A DNA stretch of 64,000 nt, taken from the NCBI GenBank assembly GCA_026686845.1, contig JAIVEN010000015.1:13435501-13499500 (forward strand), read 5' to 3'. The notes under the pieces were generated by a model. The model worked only from the letters and a program-made list of their open reading frames with translations. It had not been told where the DNA came from and made no database searches. The DNA comes from Adenanthera pavonina (taxonomy: Eukaryota; Streptophyta; Magnoliopsida; Fabales; Fabaceae). The position numbers and the translations under genes were made by a program. Below, in pieces: positions 22,561 through 34,900 of the stretch (positions are counted from its first letter, which is position 1; every line of letters begins with the position of its first letter).

Positions 22561-23551
22561 TCTTGCACAAAATATTGCTGATTTTTACGCTGCTCTTGTT
22601 TTTGCTTTTTCCTTTGACAGTCCATAGAGATATCACAATGGTGTTTATAATGGTGGTCCACAGTGGTCACAACGTTCTTCATGGTGGTCCACGGTGGTGT
22701 TGGTATGCAAAATGTTTCAGATATATCAAGTTTTTTTTTTATATGGGCTTTTTAGTAAATTAATATATAAATACATATATCAAATAAGAACTAAATCATA
22801 TTTCTACTTTCATACCAAACATAATTTTAAACCTTCCACTTTCTTCAAAATTAGATTTCTACTTTTATATTAAACATATTTTTAAACCCCATTTTCACTT
22901 TCTTCAAAATCACTTGTGCAGACTAAACGTAGCATTAGTTTCTTCATAGTCATAGGTCTCGAGGGTTTCCTTTTATTAAAGGTAAGAATTCAAAAACGTA
23001 AATACTGAACAGTCATTTATTCACTGTCCTATATCCTTAATGATAATTAATCATACTCTGCATATGAATACATGATTAGATATAATTAGCTTTGTGATAA
23101 AAATCCACTGACCATTGCAAGATTGCTAGCTGGGGTCAGCCTCGAGCCTATCATAGATTATACACTATCAACATGGACCTAATCTGTCTATGGCTTAATA
23201 CTTTATACAAAAATTGAATACTTAATTCATAAGTAGCCCAATTAATTAATTAATGTCAATCCAAATAAACAATTTATAAAATTATTCCTACAACGATGAT
23301 CATGGTCAATAGAACACGAATTTGCTCATTTGAAAATACAGATGTATGGACAGATGGAATAATATTAAACTCTTGAACCTTTTATTCACTGTTATTGGCA
23401 GAAAATTGATATTCAAGATAATTTCATCAGAAATCTGAGCTCCCACCTCTGATTACAATCCACAGCCTGACCCCGTTCATCCTGTATGACAAGTCACATT
23501 TTCTCGCTAACTATTCCACTTGGAAGCCACCTCTTCAATTCAACAGCGCAT
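22561..23551. other. Spacer with a small tandem duplication
   Basis: About 22798-22910 is a diverged tandem pair of roughly 56 bp (ATTTCTACTTTCATACCAAA / ATTTCTACTTTTATATTAAA, both ending in CACTTTCTTCAAAAT). ATGGTGGTCCAC is duplicated near 22650-22690. The right end should carry the 3' UTR of the RTE1-like gene. Confidence 0.45.
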
Positions 23552-24686
23552 TTAGCACTCCAATACATTTTTTACAAGGTAAGAACCCAAAAGAAACCAC
23601 CCCATCAAAAGGAGAGCGAATGACAGCAATCCAAGCAAGAATGGCCACCCAACAACGAGAATGCCCATGGAAACAACCACAACAAAAGGCAGGAAAGCCC
23701 TTACAATTGACCTGAGGTCGATCCAGTGCCCATTAAATAAAATCAGAGCTGCTACATTGACCATGTTCCAATTCATAGATCCGCCATAACAGAGTCGATT
23801 GAGACAGTTGGCAACAAATGAGTGGCAGCTACAAGTGAAAAGGTTGTAAGTTTTATTCTCAAAATGCCGCATGCTTGATCGTAAGGCATCATCCCATGTT
23901 ATTGCAGTCCCATTCTCAGAATGTCTGTACGGATTCTTGCATGTATGTGCAGATAGGTTTGGCGGGAAGCAACACTGCAGCATCTCAGATTCCAGGACAA
24001 GGTTGTCAAATAAGAGTTGAAATTTCAAAACAGTTTTATAACATTTTGAGGGGAAGAGGGAGGGGGAGGCTTGTGAAAATGGACTCAATGGAATAATATA
24101 TATGCTAACACAACTCCAATTGAATTAATTTTCATCCAAAAGCAAAGTGGAATCACCACATCAGGGAAAGGTCTAAATCGGCTGGAGAATTCATCATTTC
24201 AAGCGCTTTAAATCCCACATTAAAATCCTCATCCCTCAGATTTATATGGGACATATCCTGTAGGTTCTCACTTTCTAAGAGACCGCTAGCTCCAAATGCA
24301 GCCATTCCCAACTAGGACATTATATTATTATTATCGTCATAATCAGTTCTGTTGGTTATTTTTCTTAAAACATCAATGTGGGAAAGTTAGAGAACCATTA
24401 CCTGACCACGATCAAGTTGCAAGTATCTTGCTACCGCACCAAATGCAAAATCGTCAACATTCACAAAATTAGATCCTGAAAAGTCTAAAACAACTCCATC
24501 CTCCCTGCAAATTCCAACATGACCAATGAAGGGTGCCAACCACGAGACAACAGGAAGTGGAGTCCAGACTACACAACAAGGAAACTTTGCCTTATTTGGA
24601 TCAATGGGATCTAGTGGCCACAACTCCTGCTGCATTCTTTGCATAGAACTTGAATATTCAACGTCATAACTTGCATTTAGCTCCAT
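23552..24686 (-). CDS. RTE1: RTE1/RTH family membrane protein (TMEM222, DUF778)
   Basis: In Arabidopsis, RTE1 sits in Golgi/ER membranes and promotes ETR1 ethylene receptor function; homologues in animals are TMEM222. Two coding exons: 24686-24402 and 23974-23552, joined in phase 0 (CGTGGTCAG|GTAATG and CTGCAG|TGTTGC), giving 235 aa. Visible family blocks: LWPLDPIDPNKAKFPCCVVW, PVVSWLAPFIGHVGICRED, VNVDDFAFGAVARYLQLDR, YNLFTCSCHSFVANCLNRL, NWNMVNVAALI, and two or three C-terminal hydrophobic spans (FLPFVVVVSMGILVVGWPFL, FALLLMGWFLLGSYLV). The N-terminal LWPLDPIDP is in my memory more like RTE1 than the paralogue RTH, but the choice is not firm. The 5' leader appears to be spliced. Confidence 0.88.
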
Positions 24687-26160
24687 TATAAAAGTATACA
24701 GAACAGCATACAGCCTTTCTCAACTTTCTGAATGGACGCATCACTTGATCAAAGAACAGCTCCAGGCATTCCAACCCTATTCCCAGTACAGCATAAAAAT
24801 AAGAGAGTTATTTTTTCACTGATATCTGTTCAGCAATCATGAAATTTATAATACAACTAAGTTAGCATACGGGAAAGAAACACAGAAGAAAATATGGTCT
24901 AAGGCAACATAATGTTGAAGAGTATGTTTGACTAACTAGTAACCACAATCCTCAAATCTCTGGGTATGACCTTCATGTGCAGTTGATTGATCATCAAATG
25001 TAAATAATGGATGGACAAAAAAAAAGTTTTAGGACCACGTCAAACTACCAAACATTTTGCATCCTTAAACGTAGAAATAATTTCATTACGCTATTGTTAC
25101 TTTTCTAAGTAGGAAAATTTCAAAATAGCTCTACATCTCATGTCATATAATGACGTAGGCATTCTTAGCCTGATTTGCACAGCCTTTCCTTCCCACTTCT
25201 GGTCTAGCAAATTCACACAAATTTTGTATGAAATTACAAAAATAATGAAGCAGAAAACAAGTACCCGTAGGACAAGACACAGATAAAAATACTTTGGCTG
25301 CTTCTGTAATTGATCCTGCATAGCATAGGTGCGATCAGTGATCTTAACCAATTTGTCCGATCGAGCCAAAGTGTTCAAATTGACCATCAATCCGCGAATT
25401 TGTTGGTCCTAATTCAATTCAAAGCTGAAACCAGCTAGCCACTTCAAAATCATTGCATTCACGTTTATGTTTCCCCCAGTTTACTCAGTTTCTTTCAAGA
25501 CACTTGCATTCCGACTTCAACCAGTAAGACAAATGAGAAGAACGCTAGAGGTTAAAAACACGAGGGGGGAATAAAACTCCATTTATGAACTTGGAATAAT
25601 AAAATTTATTTTACATGAGTTCATATTTATTTAGCTATTGCCTATAACATCAAAGTCAATGTCAAGGGGAAAAGACCTAAGTAAACTTCAATGGCACCAT
25701 CGAGGCACTCAGGAAGAGGACATTTTTAAAGGATACTGAATATGTCTTCTAAATATAGAAGCAATTAACTTAAAGTCCCTATAAAATGATGGAGGGAAGA
25801 GCAAATAGAAGGAAAACTAAATGTTCCTATTACAGCGATCGGGGCAGGCAGACGAACACTCAAATGTCTGAAGTTAACACATATAACTTGGAGAACAGCC
25901 AACATCCGATACATTAACTTTGAATAAGAAGAAGCAAAAATAAAAGAAATCATTGGCCCGATCATCATTATTCCTTACCTAAAGAAGAAGAAGAAGAAGG
26001 TGATGAAAGTAAATATGAAGTATACAAAATGCCTCAGAAATAAGAAAGCACTCTGGAGAGGCGATAGACGAAGAAGATCCTGGGATTGTAGGAGATGAAC
26101 CAGAAGCAAAATCAATGCCGTTGCGGAGTCATTACTGAGAAAAACGAAGACCGGTATGAT
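24687..26160 (-). other. 5' leader and intron of the RTE1-like gene, with promoter
   Basis: On the minus strand a CT-rich stretch (CTTCTTCTTCTTCTTTAG) at about 26000-25979 ends at a strong donor TTTAG|GTAAGG (25979/25978), consistent with a leader exon and an intron of over 1 kb before the start codon. ORFs inside this stretch show no conserved product. A leader exon is inferred. Confidence 0.4.
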
Positions 26161-26376
26161 TTATTCTGTGGGGGGAAATCCCTTAAAAAAAAAACAAAAA
26201 GTTTCCACAAGCTGTTACTCTATTTGATTTGAATCCATTATTTAAATTCTAAAGGGGAATTATCCGATTTCTGAAAAAGAGGGAAAAGAGGGGAGATGGG
26301 AAAGGTGCATGAACCTTGGTGATATTTTTTTTCCCATGGTGGACCCCTACTCCACATCTGCAATAAATAGAGTCAC

Positions 26377-26412
<36 letters not shown>
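26377..26412. repeat. AAT microsatellite
   Basis: Twelve perfect AAT units. Confidence 0.9.
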
Positions 26413-26413
<1 letters not shown>

Positions 26414-26959
26414 TACAAGCATTAAATACAAAATATTTTGTCCTAATATTAACTATAACATTCTTTCTAAAATATGTAATAGTATGTATTATATATTTTT
26501 TAAAAATATTTTTATTTAATTTATTATAAAAAGAGAGAAATTAAATAAAAATAATTTTATAAAAATATTTTAATTTTTTAAAAAATTAAGATAATTGATT
26601 AATTTTAATTTTAAGTTATTTGAATAAAAAGAATTTTATATTAAATAAAGCAGGGAGTAATTTTTTTTTTGGCATACATCACCTGTGATTGACACGACAT
26701 GGAATGGGCAGTGGTGGCCAAATCTTATACAAGTGTGGAACTATGGGGGGAGGTGCATGCACCCAATGGTTGCTCTGTTTCCATTTCCACCTTCGTCTAA
26801 CCAATCTCCAGTTTTTCTTTCTCATCCTTTTTACAATGTTGGTTCATCCAAATCCAGATTTGCGTGGACCTCAAATTATTTTGTAGTACTTTGTACCTCG
26901 ACACATCTTCACACGAATTCCTCAACTACGACCTGTTGACTTCCTTGTTCTTCTGCAAC

Positions 26960-27007
26960 AGTCGTTTGGATTGTTTATCCCCAAGGGGAAAAAAAGTCAT
27001 TTGGATT
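26960..27007 (+). mobile_element. A-tailed micro-insertion
   Basis: Direct repeats of 13 bp (AGTC[G/A]TTTGGATT, 26960-26972 and 26995-27007) flank GTTTATCCCCAAGGGG plus an A run. Confidence 0.5.
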
Positions 27008-27801
27008 AAAAACAATATATAGTACATTTGTCATAAATTAATTGCCTAATTTCACTAAATTCATTAAAATTTATTTTTTAGAGAAAATTAACATTTAAAA
27101 CTCTTAAGACAAATTAATTCTAAAGAAAGACCTACGATTTCAAAATTTTTCATAAGAAACTAATTATTTAAAATTATACACTTGTTTTTTAATCAATTAC
27201 AATTTAATTTTTAATTTTTCAAATGTTAGGACTTTAAATCCTAATTGGTCACAATGAACAGCTTCAAAAATTATTATTTACGTTTTTATTGTTCTTTGGT
27301 TATAACTCATCATTCTCATTTTTATCAGCTCCTTTGTAATCAATTTTACTCAAAGTTATAATATTTAGTGAACTGTAACGAAAAAAAATTGAGTGGTATT
27401 ATTTTCTCTTCTATCACTTTTTCGGCCACTCTTCTTTTCTCAGTATTCTTAATATTTGTGTTCTTTATTTATAAAAAAAAAACTTTTACTCAGTAATACG
27501 AGTGAAACTATCTTTCAGTTTCGCAAGTCCCATTGGGCCAAAAAAATAAAAAAATAAAAGAAAATAGTGAACATTCTTTAAAAAAAGAAATGACATGTTT
27601 ATTTGAACGTTATAGTACATTACTCTACCCCCAAATTAATAGTGCAAGACATGGGCCAGAACGACGGCATAAGACAAAAATATGTACAGGAAGTATAGAA
27701 TATGCTACAGTATATACGGTGTACCTCTACCCCCAAATTAATACTATACATGGAGGGTCGAGGTTTTATAGTTCTTGACCATTAGTTGTCAAGAGAGATC
27801 A

Positions 27802-30617
27802 TCATTGAAGATCAGGCTCACCACAGAAGGCATCTGGTTCAAAAGATTTTGCAGAATCATCGCTGTAAACTCCAGGTATGACTCGAGCTCCAGCTTCTTT
27901 TGATGTAATATGGGAGCCACTTTGGTTTCCATCCATAGTAACGAGGATAAGAACAAATGCAAATAACAACGTTGCTAAACTGACCAAAGTAAGTTTCAAT
28001 CTGCTCAGTACAGGCTTGACCTTCCACATGCACAGAATATGGCAATATGCAGTCAGTCAAGTATCATGGAGCAAAAACTATCATTTTAATGAGAGAAATG
28101 CAAATAAATTTTGTTCCATTAGTAAAATAGAAGAATAATTTCTCACATCTCCAAGAGGACTGAAAAAATGATAGCAGCAGCAAAACAAACAAGTTTTCAG
28201 TTTTCACACGTGATATCATTATCTTCAAGTCAATTCGTGTTCTAGGATTGAGTGAGCAACATAATATACCACGAGATTACTAAGGAACCATAGTTCTAGA
28301 TCAGAGCACAAACTTTTTGCTCCAATGAATTCTCAATGCATCAGCACCGCGCAGTCTGCAGACCCATTGATCTCTGCAGTCTGCACTACCTTGTTAATTA
28401 TCAATTTTTTTAAGGAGACACGAAACCTTGAGAGTTGGAGGAGGAGAAAAGAACAGGATAAGGATCTAACCTAGGCAACACAAATCCTTCTGACACTAGA
28501 GTCCAAAGGAGATATCACTTAAACTAAGACTCTAGGTTGTTATGTTAGTTATAACTTCAACACAAGGCAGCACTTCATTGACATGAAGCTACAAATATTG
28601 AAGTCATATGCATGACATTTTACTCATGACAACCGTCCCATATCTAAGATGTATATCAAAGAAAGTACCTTCCTTATACGTTCTGGACATCTGACAATTA
28701 AAGATTAGATTCAGTTATAAGGTATAGAATGCACCCTCTTTGCTGTTTTAAGTCAGTAACGAATCCTAAATTCTGATAAAGCAATTATTATGTACCACTA
28801 TTATTACAGTTATAATAGTGATTCCACCTATATACTATTCCCAACATAAATCTTAACAAATATATACAGACAAAGCAACAACAAAAAACAAGAACAGTCT
28901 ACGTTACTTAATTCATGGGTACCAGAGTCTTCAGCAACCAAAAGAAGAAAAAGAAAAGATCGTGTGCAAGAGCTTGCAATACATTCATAAAACTACTCAC
29001 AGAGAATGAGCCTAGGAGACGATCACGTGCCAAAACTTCAGCAGTCTTCACCCATATCTGTTGAGAAAACACTTGTTTTAAAGCAAAAGTCATATTAAAC
29101 TGGATAAAGAACCAGAACTTGAAGCCTCAAAGATTTCATAATTTATCGTAACAGCATAACTTTAATCAGGCATAACTGGAAGAAAATAATGGAGGGGAAG
29201 AAAAAAAAAAAGCACAAAGATGTGACGGCATTTGAACCTGATTCACATTCATGGCAATGGCTGATTGAATATGGCTGGCTACCAGTGCCATGCTTTAAGT
29301 TGTATAAAAAGGTTCGGTAATACAGCTTTTACAGAAAGTGTGAATCTTTTTTTTTTTTCCCGATAAGCAGAAAGTGTGAATCTTTTTTTTTTTTCCCGAT
29401 AAGCAGAAAGTGTGAATTTTAGATCTACTGGAAATAATGAATTTTAGATCCACAGCTTTTACACTCAATAGGGGAAATGCTATAATGAGGTTACTTTTCT
29501 GTAAGTCCCCATGAAGCCATCCAAGTTTGCAGACTTGCAGTTTTCAGACTATTCCTAAGCACATAGTTAAGGCACCAAAAGTAATCTTAAAACTGGAATT
29601 TCTAAGAAGAATTCATAAGAATAATCCAGGAAAGATCCTAAAATCTTATTTTTCCATCATTAAATATTTATATTAGGGCGTTCCCCTCATAGTGCGAGTG
29701 CATAACTAATTCAATAACACAAGTGAAATGATTAGACCTTCCTCATATCTCAGCACCGAATTCCAGTTCATTAGACAACAAAAAAGTTGGAAAACAAAAT
29801 AGTAACATATTTCACTAAATACTAAAGAGAAATTTCATCACACCGGAAATAAAATGTTAAAACTTAAAACATTTAGAAAGAATAAAATGTACCTGGCCAT
29901 CATACCACCCCGTTTCCTCATCTGCAAAATGAAGAGATGCTGTAAGAGAAGATTTATTCCCTACTTCTTAAGTCTAATTGGGGTCATATATTCCTTCACT
30001 GCACTAATCTTTACAGAAACGGCAATATTTGCAAAAAAGAGAAGACAGAGAACAAAAGGCATACATTCGACGGTGGCACTGAGCAAGCGATTGCCCACAT
30101 AAGCCCAGCCCAGATACATTCTGACGACGGCAAGAGTCACCGCAAAGACCCCACTAGAAGCAGCGCATAAAATTGGCTTCAAGGGCTCTGATTCAGCCCC
30201 AACAGAGCCGAACCAGGAAACTGGGAGTCCGATGAAAAGCGTAAAAGAAGCACCGGTGACGAACAGACGAGAGGTGTATTCAACAATATCACCAGAAGCC
30301 CATGAAAAGGGGAAGGAGGTCGATAAGGACTGATACTCGTTTATGGGCTGCTGGTCTTGCGGAACAGGGCACCCTGTTTCCGATGGGGTGTTACTTCCGT
30401 TTCTAAAAGACGACTGTCTGTGAATCAAACCTCTGTTGTGATAGCGATGGGAATGAAAAAGCTGGAACCGCTGATTTGTGAAGGGAATTGGTGAGAGGAA
30501 TTTTGATGCCAAGCCAAATAAAGGTCTTGGCAGTGGGGAAGCTAGTCCTGGACACGTTGTTATTCGCAAGATTGTGGCCATTGCTCCAGGGAGGACGCTG
30601 CAGTCTGCAATGCCCAT
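27802..30617 (-). CDS. CGLD27: CGLD27-type chloroplast protein (DUF1230)
   Basis: Plastid membrane protein conserved in green algae, plants, diatoms and cyanobacteria. Four exons with matching phases: 30617-30065, 29921-29893 (only 29 bp), 29057-29001, 28020-27802; 285 aa. The first 75 residues are Ser/Arg/Pro-rich, like a transit peptide. The conserved core begins CPVPQDQQPINEYQSLSTSF, then FPFSWASGDIVEYTSRLFVT, GLPVSWFGSVG, VRMYLGWAYVGNRLLSATVE, YEETGWYDGQIWVKTAEVLA and RDRLLGSFSV. Hydrophobic spans lie near residues 120-140, 153-170 and in exon 4 (LTLVSLATLLFAFVLILV). A second Met at residue 13 is another possible start. In Chlamydomonas the family was named from comparative genomics, and I recall a link to iron deficiency; the exact role is uncertain. 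Confidence 0.9.
29332..29419 (-). mobile_element. Tandemly repeated A-tailed micro-insertion in CGLD27 intron
   Basis: A 36-bp unit is present 2.4 times. Unit starts at 29332, 29368 and 29404 (CAGAAAGTGTGAAT) are separated each time by a T run and CCCGATAAG. On the minus strand this reads repeat - GCTTATCGGG - A12 - repeat - GCTTATCGGG - A12 - repeat. It looks like one micro-insertion whose unit was then tandemly duplicated. Confidence 0.6.
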
Positions 30618-31940
30618 AACTCCGTCACTTCCTCCTTTTTGGTTTTTGCTTCACGCCAATATCCAGATTTTTAAAAAAAAAAACTCTATCTTCTTTACGT
30701 TAATTACTTGTGACTAAAAAAATCCGAAACTTGATTGACTGCGACATATTTTTGTAATGTTCATATGTTTTCTGAAGTGTCAAACTGTAATATTCTTTCA
30801 TTTGAACAATCATCTTTATAATAGTTCACATAAGCTGCATTAAGTGGATTTGCACACTTCTGGCCAACAAAAAGAAAAAGCGGATTTGCACACAATAAGG
30901 GGGGGAAACAAAGAGTCGGAGACAACCGATTAAAAGCGGATGCAATGCTCATAACTTCCTAACTTGCGTAATTAGCAATACTCTCTGAACTCGGATTTTA
31001 TAAAGTAAGGATCTAAATCTAAATCTGAACAAAATAATAATAATAAAAGAAAAGCAGAGAACAGAGCAAGTCTCATCTCGCAAAAAAAAGACTCATTTCC
31101 ATATCTCTATTCACTTCACAGATGAATATTTTTTTATGAGAAATTCATTTTGATCACTCTCCCTCCTCAAATGCCCCTCCAGATACTGTCCATTGCAGCC
31201 GCTAAATAATTGTATTGTGACCAACACGACAGTCATCGATTGGAATGGTAACTTCTGACGACCAGCTTCGGAGTAATATATATTAAAGACGGTTCAGAAG
31301 CATGAAAGCCTTTATCTGGAGGAAGAGTCTGATGGTTCGAAGTTCGCTGGAGACCCTCTGGGCAAGATAATAACAAGTATTTCCAGCAGGTACAAAGTAC
31401 ATGCAGAATATACAAATGCCTTTTCGTCTTTTTGAAATTTCTGTTTACATTTCCCCTTGAACCGCAGAGATCATATGTTCACAATTCCAAATAGGTCCTC
31501 TACATACAAATTTCAATGAAAATTTTGTAACGTTTATTTATTTATTTTTTCTCCCATTTCTTTCTTCTTCACCCCTCCTCTTTCTCTGGGGATTCTTCAG
31601 TTGTCCCTACTCTAGCTAACTCATGCTCAATAAAAATGACTATACTTACATATACAATTGCTGTCAAGTTCTCCAGGGAAAAAAAGTATTTTTTCCTTAA
31701 AAATCCAATTTTGTGATACTGAACTGTAAAATCCAAACCTCGACCGCACTAATGCAGCTACTCGGGAGGGTGTTTTACTCTGTTCCGATGGTTGTGTCCG
31801 GGCCCCGCATTGAATGAGCCTTACACTTCACAGTCCAGCAATTTATTTATATTTGTCAATAGGTAAAAACTCTTGCTGCTCTGGCTCTTTGAACCGAGCA
31901 ACAACTTCTAACATCTCAATACCTCTGCTATGCACAACAT
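30618..31940. other. CGLD27 promoter side and 3' UTR side of the MAP3K gene
   Basis: No coding stretch was recognised. Less AT-rich sequence at 31190-31450 and 31740-31940 is probably 3' UTR of the minus-strand kinase gene. It contains a micro-insertion (30843-30893). Confidence 0.45.
30843..30893 (+). mobile_element. A-tailed micro-insertion with GGCC head
   Basis: 15-bp direct repeats (AG[T/C]GGATTTGCACAC, 30843-30857 and 30879-30893) flank TTCTGGCCAAC plus AAAAAGAAAA. Head and tail are nearly identical to the HDA2-intron insert at 13223-13240. Confidence 0.6.
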
Positions 31941-34900
31941 TTACAAGTTGGTTGTCGGATTTGTTGTTCTAACAACCAGATGCCGAAGGTGGCGGAGACG
32001 AGACATGAGCTGTGAGAATGATGGCCGCAACTGTGGCTCCCTGCATGACAAGCAACCCAAATTTAATCAAACAAGCGGAATCAACTAACGATACATCAAA
32101 TGTATGCATATAAATATATATACAATCTTGAACTGCATTAAAACATCTGTAAATTATTATCGAAATTTTCATTTGGAAAATAACACAAATATAGAAACAC
32201 ATTAATGATTACACTTTTGAAAGCCCGCTCTCAATTTTTCCAACATCAAAGGAGTGTCTAGAATATAATTCTTTCAAACATTCAGCCAAGTGTTATGAGA
32301 CTCTTGGTCACCATTCAGATGTCATGAAAGAAAGGGAGATAGTGGATGCAATCTGTATATTGGAACCTCATCTCAATATTACTAATGCAGTATGAGTTCA
32401 TGAAATGATTAAGTGTTCGCCATTGGGAATATAAGGTAATTTGAAATTTATTCATTCATGATCTAAGATTTGAATACAAGTGTGTGGACCAAGGGATAAA
32501 ACATCCCCCGTAGAGTTTTAAAAGGAATCTATTAGTTTTACCTTAAATTATTAAAATTTGAATTGATGCTCAAATTTCACCTTAAATTAATAAAATTTGA
32601 ATTTATGCTCAGTTTAAATTGTTTTCATTGCCAATAAATAAGCCTACAATCAATGCATGATGCTATCAGAAAACATATGCTGAAGGCGAGAACTAACATT
32701 TGCCAACAATCACGTATAATTTGTGCTACTACTGGATCAACATCTTCTGGAATTTCAAGCCGTCTATTTTGAAATCCAACAGCTCCAACAACCTGCATTG
32801 GGTTCAGCCCCTTCCATGGAATTCTTGTGGAAGCCAACTCCCACAGAATCACACCAAAACTATATATATCACATCTGCACGCCAGCAAACTCAACTGTTA
32901 AGTCCTACATATAGACACAAGTTTTCATGGAGGAAGAACGCACATAGGCACAACTAACTTACTTCTCATTGGCTGGCTCATTTCTCAAGACTTCTGGAGC
33001 CATCCACTCAGGCTGCAGTCAAATGAAAACTTAGTTCTATTTTCTTCTAAAACATGAAAGGGTCAGAGATGCATGAACTAGAAGGTTATTCACAGAATTT
33101 ATTAAAAATCCTTTAACCATCAAAATTTACCGTTCCAGCAGTAGACTTCGAAGACAAATAAGTATGGTGCTTCATGCGTGACAAGCCAAAATCACAGACC
33201 TGTTAATTCATCCATTTTTAACAAAACAATAAGCATAAGGTGGAAAAGGTTCATCAGCATGTCACCTAAGTGAGAAGACATAACGGTGGACAGAAGAGAT
33301 GAGTTCAACTTTTCAACAATTCTTATATACGATGAAACATGAAAAAGTAATTAGTATGCAAAATAACGCTATGTCCGTCACTCGTAGGAGTTAGAAGTGG
33401 AAATAAGTTGCTTACTGTAAATGCCTTACAGACTATCAAGAGGCACTGTTGCATGCCAAGACACATACCAAAAACAGAATCTTACCATGTGAGACAAATT
33501 TTAGGTATCAGTATTAAAATGATAAATTTTCACATAGGGCACTATCCAAGTACCATAGTAAAGCACATTTGTAGTTGAAAACGTGGCATACACAGCTTAG
33601 AAAATTCTCATATGCATTTCTTGGAAAATATTTACCTGTTCCAACATGCATAAAGATAAATAGCTCATGTTTATATGAGATGCATCTTGTTATGCAATGT
33701 AATATGATTGACTTAATACTAATTTTCATCGGTTATTCACTCATTTGCCAGTGCCATGTATTCATTTGACTGACATAATTGGCCTTATTCTTTTACAACC
33801 ATAGTTTCGAATGTGGGCTGAATACTTCCTAGCTTATATTTTTCTTGTTCATATATTATACAGTTTTACTATAATATACCGATGGGACGTCAGGTCCTCC
33901 AATCAGCAAAATTCTATCACCATATTTTTGTACCCAAAAAAAAAAATCTATCATGCTATTTCAGAGACTAATCCTTGCATGTGTGTTTGATTTTTCCATA
34001 ATTAGGTCCAATAATTTTGCTAATGATGAGATGGAAATGGATCCACCAGTCCACCGTTATTATCTTGGAATTTCACTTCTACTATTTTAGCTGTCTTTGC
34101 AGTCCAACTCATTTACAATTGAATGAAGTAAATTCCCCAAGGAAAATGTTTCAATAAGAGTACCTTAACAACCCAATGTTTGTCGACAAGAAGATTTGGA
34201 GACTTTAAATCTCGATGGACAATGGGAGGATGGCTTGTGTGCAAGTAATTCATTCCTTTAGCCTGGTAGAGAAAAGATTTTCACATCCAACAAAAGAGAA
34301 ACTATATGTGTATGTGTAATAGAATGATGATTACGTTAAATTTTTTCAACTCATACCACATCAAATGCCATTCGCAATCGCCTCTTCTCATCAAGCTGAA
34401 AATTGGGTCGATGTAATAGCCCATATAAACTCCCTCTGCATACCATGTCATAAATGTACTTTAAGGAACACAACAATATAGAGAAATCAATTAATCAGTT
34501 GATTTGATAACATAGGCTAAGTTGCATGTTAGCAGAGAATTGGAAACAACATTTAAAAAGAGAAAAAGCATATGCTGACTAGAAAACAATAAAACTCACT
34601 TCACATCATTCAACCAGTCTCCCTACCATAACATGTCAATTAAAGCATAAAACAAAAATTAACCTAGGAATAAACTCTGTCAAGATAGAGAAATGTGGAG
34701 GACGAGTAATTGCTCCCATGAAGAGCACAACATTAGGATGCCGCAGCCTCAACATGATCTCAACCTGAAGAAAGAAAAAGCAATATATGGGTATAAATTT
34801 GTGTTTAATAAATGCATTGATGATATGCATATAAAGTCAATTGCTCACTTCAGATTTGAACTGAGCCAATGCATCACCAGAAAAATCTTGGTCTAGAAAC

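Larger units (their letters stand above)
26161..27801. other. Spacer between RTE1-like and CGLD27 genes
   Basis: Promoter side of the RTE1-like gene, an AAT microsatellite and a micro-insertion at 26960-27007. The repeated phrase TCTACCCCCAAATTAATA occurs at about 27622 and 27726. No gene recognised. Confidence 0.45.

Noticed and set aside
25097..25390. 97-codon open frame with hydrophobic stretch
   Set aside because: It sits inside the probable leader intron of the RTE1-like gene, and its hydrophobic residues come from T-rich sequence.
34575..34630. Extra small exon in the MAP3K gene
   Set aside because: An acceptor-like TATGGTAG is present, but the kinase sequence joins correctly without it.
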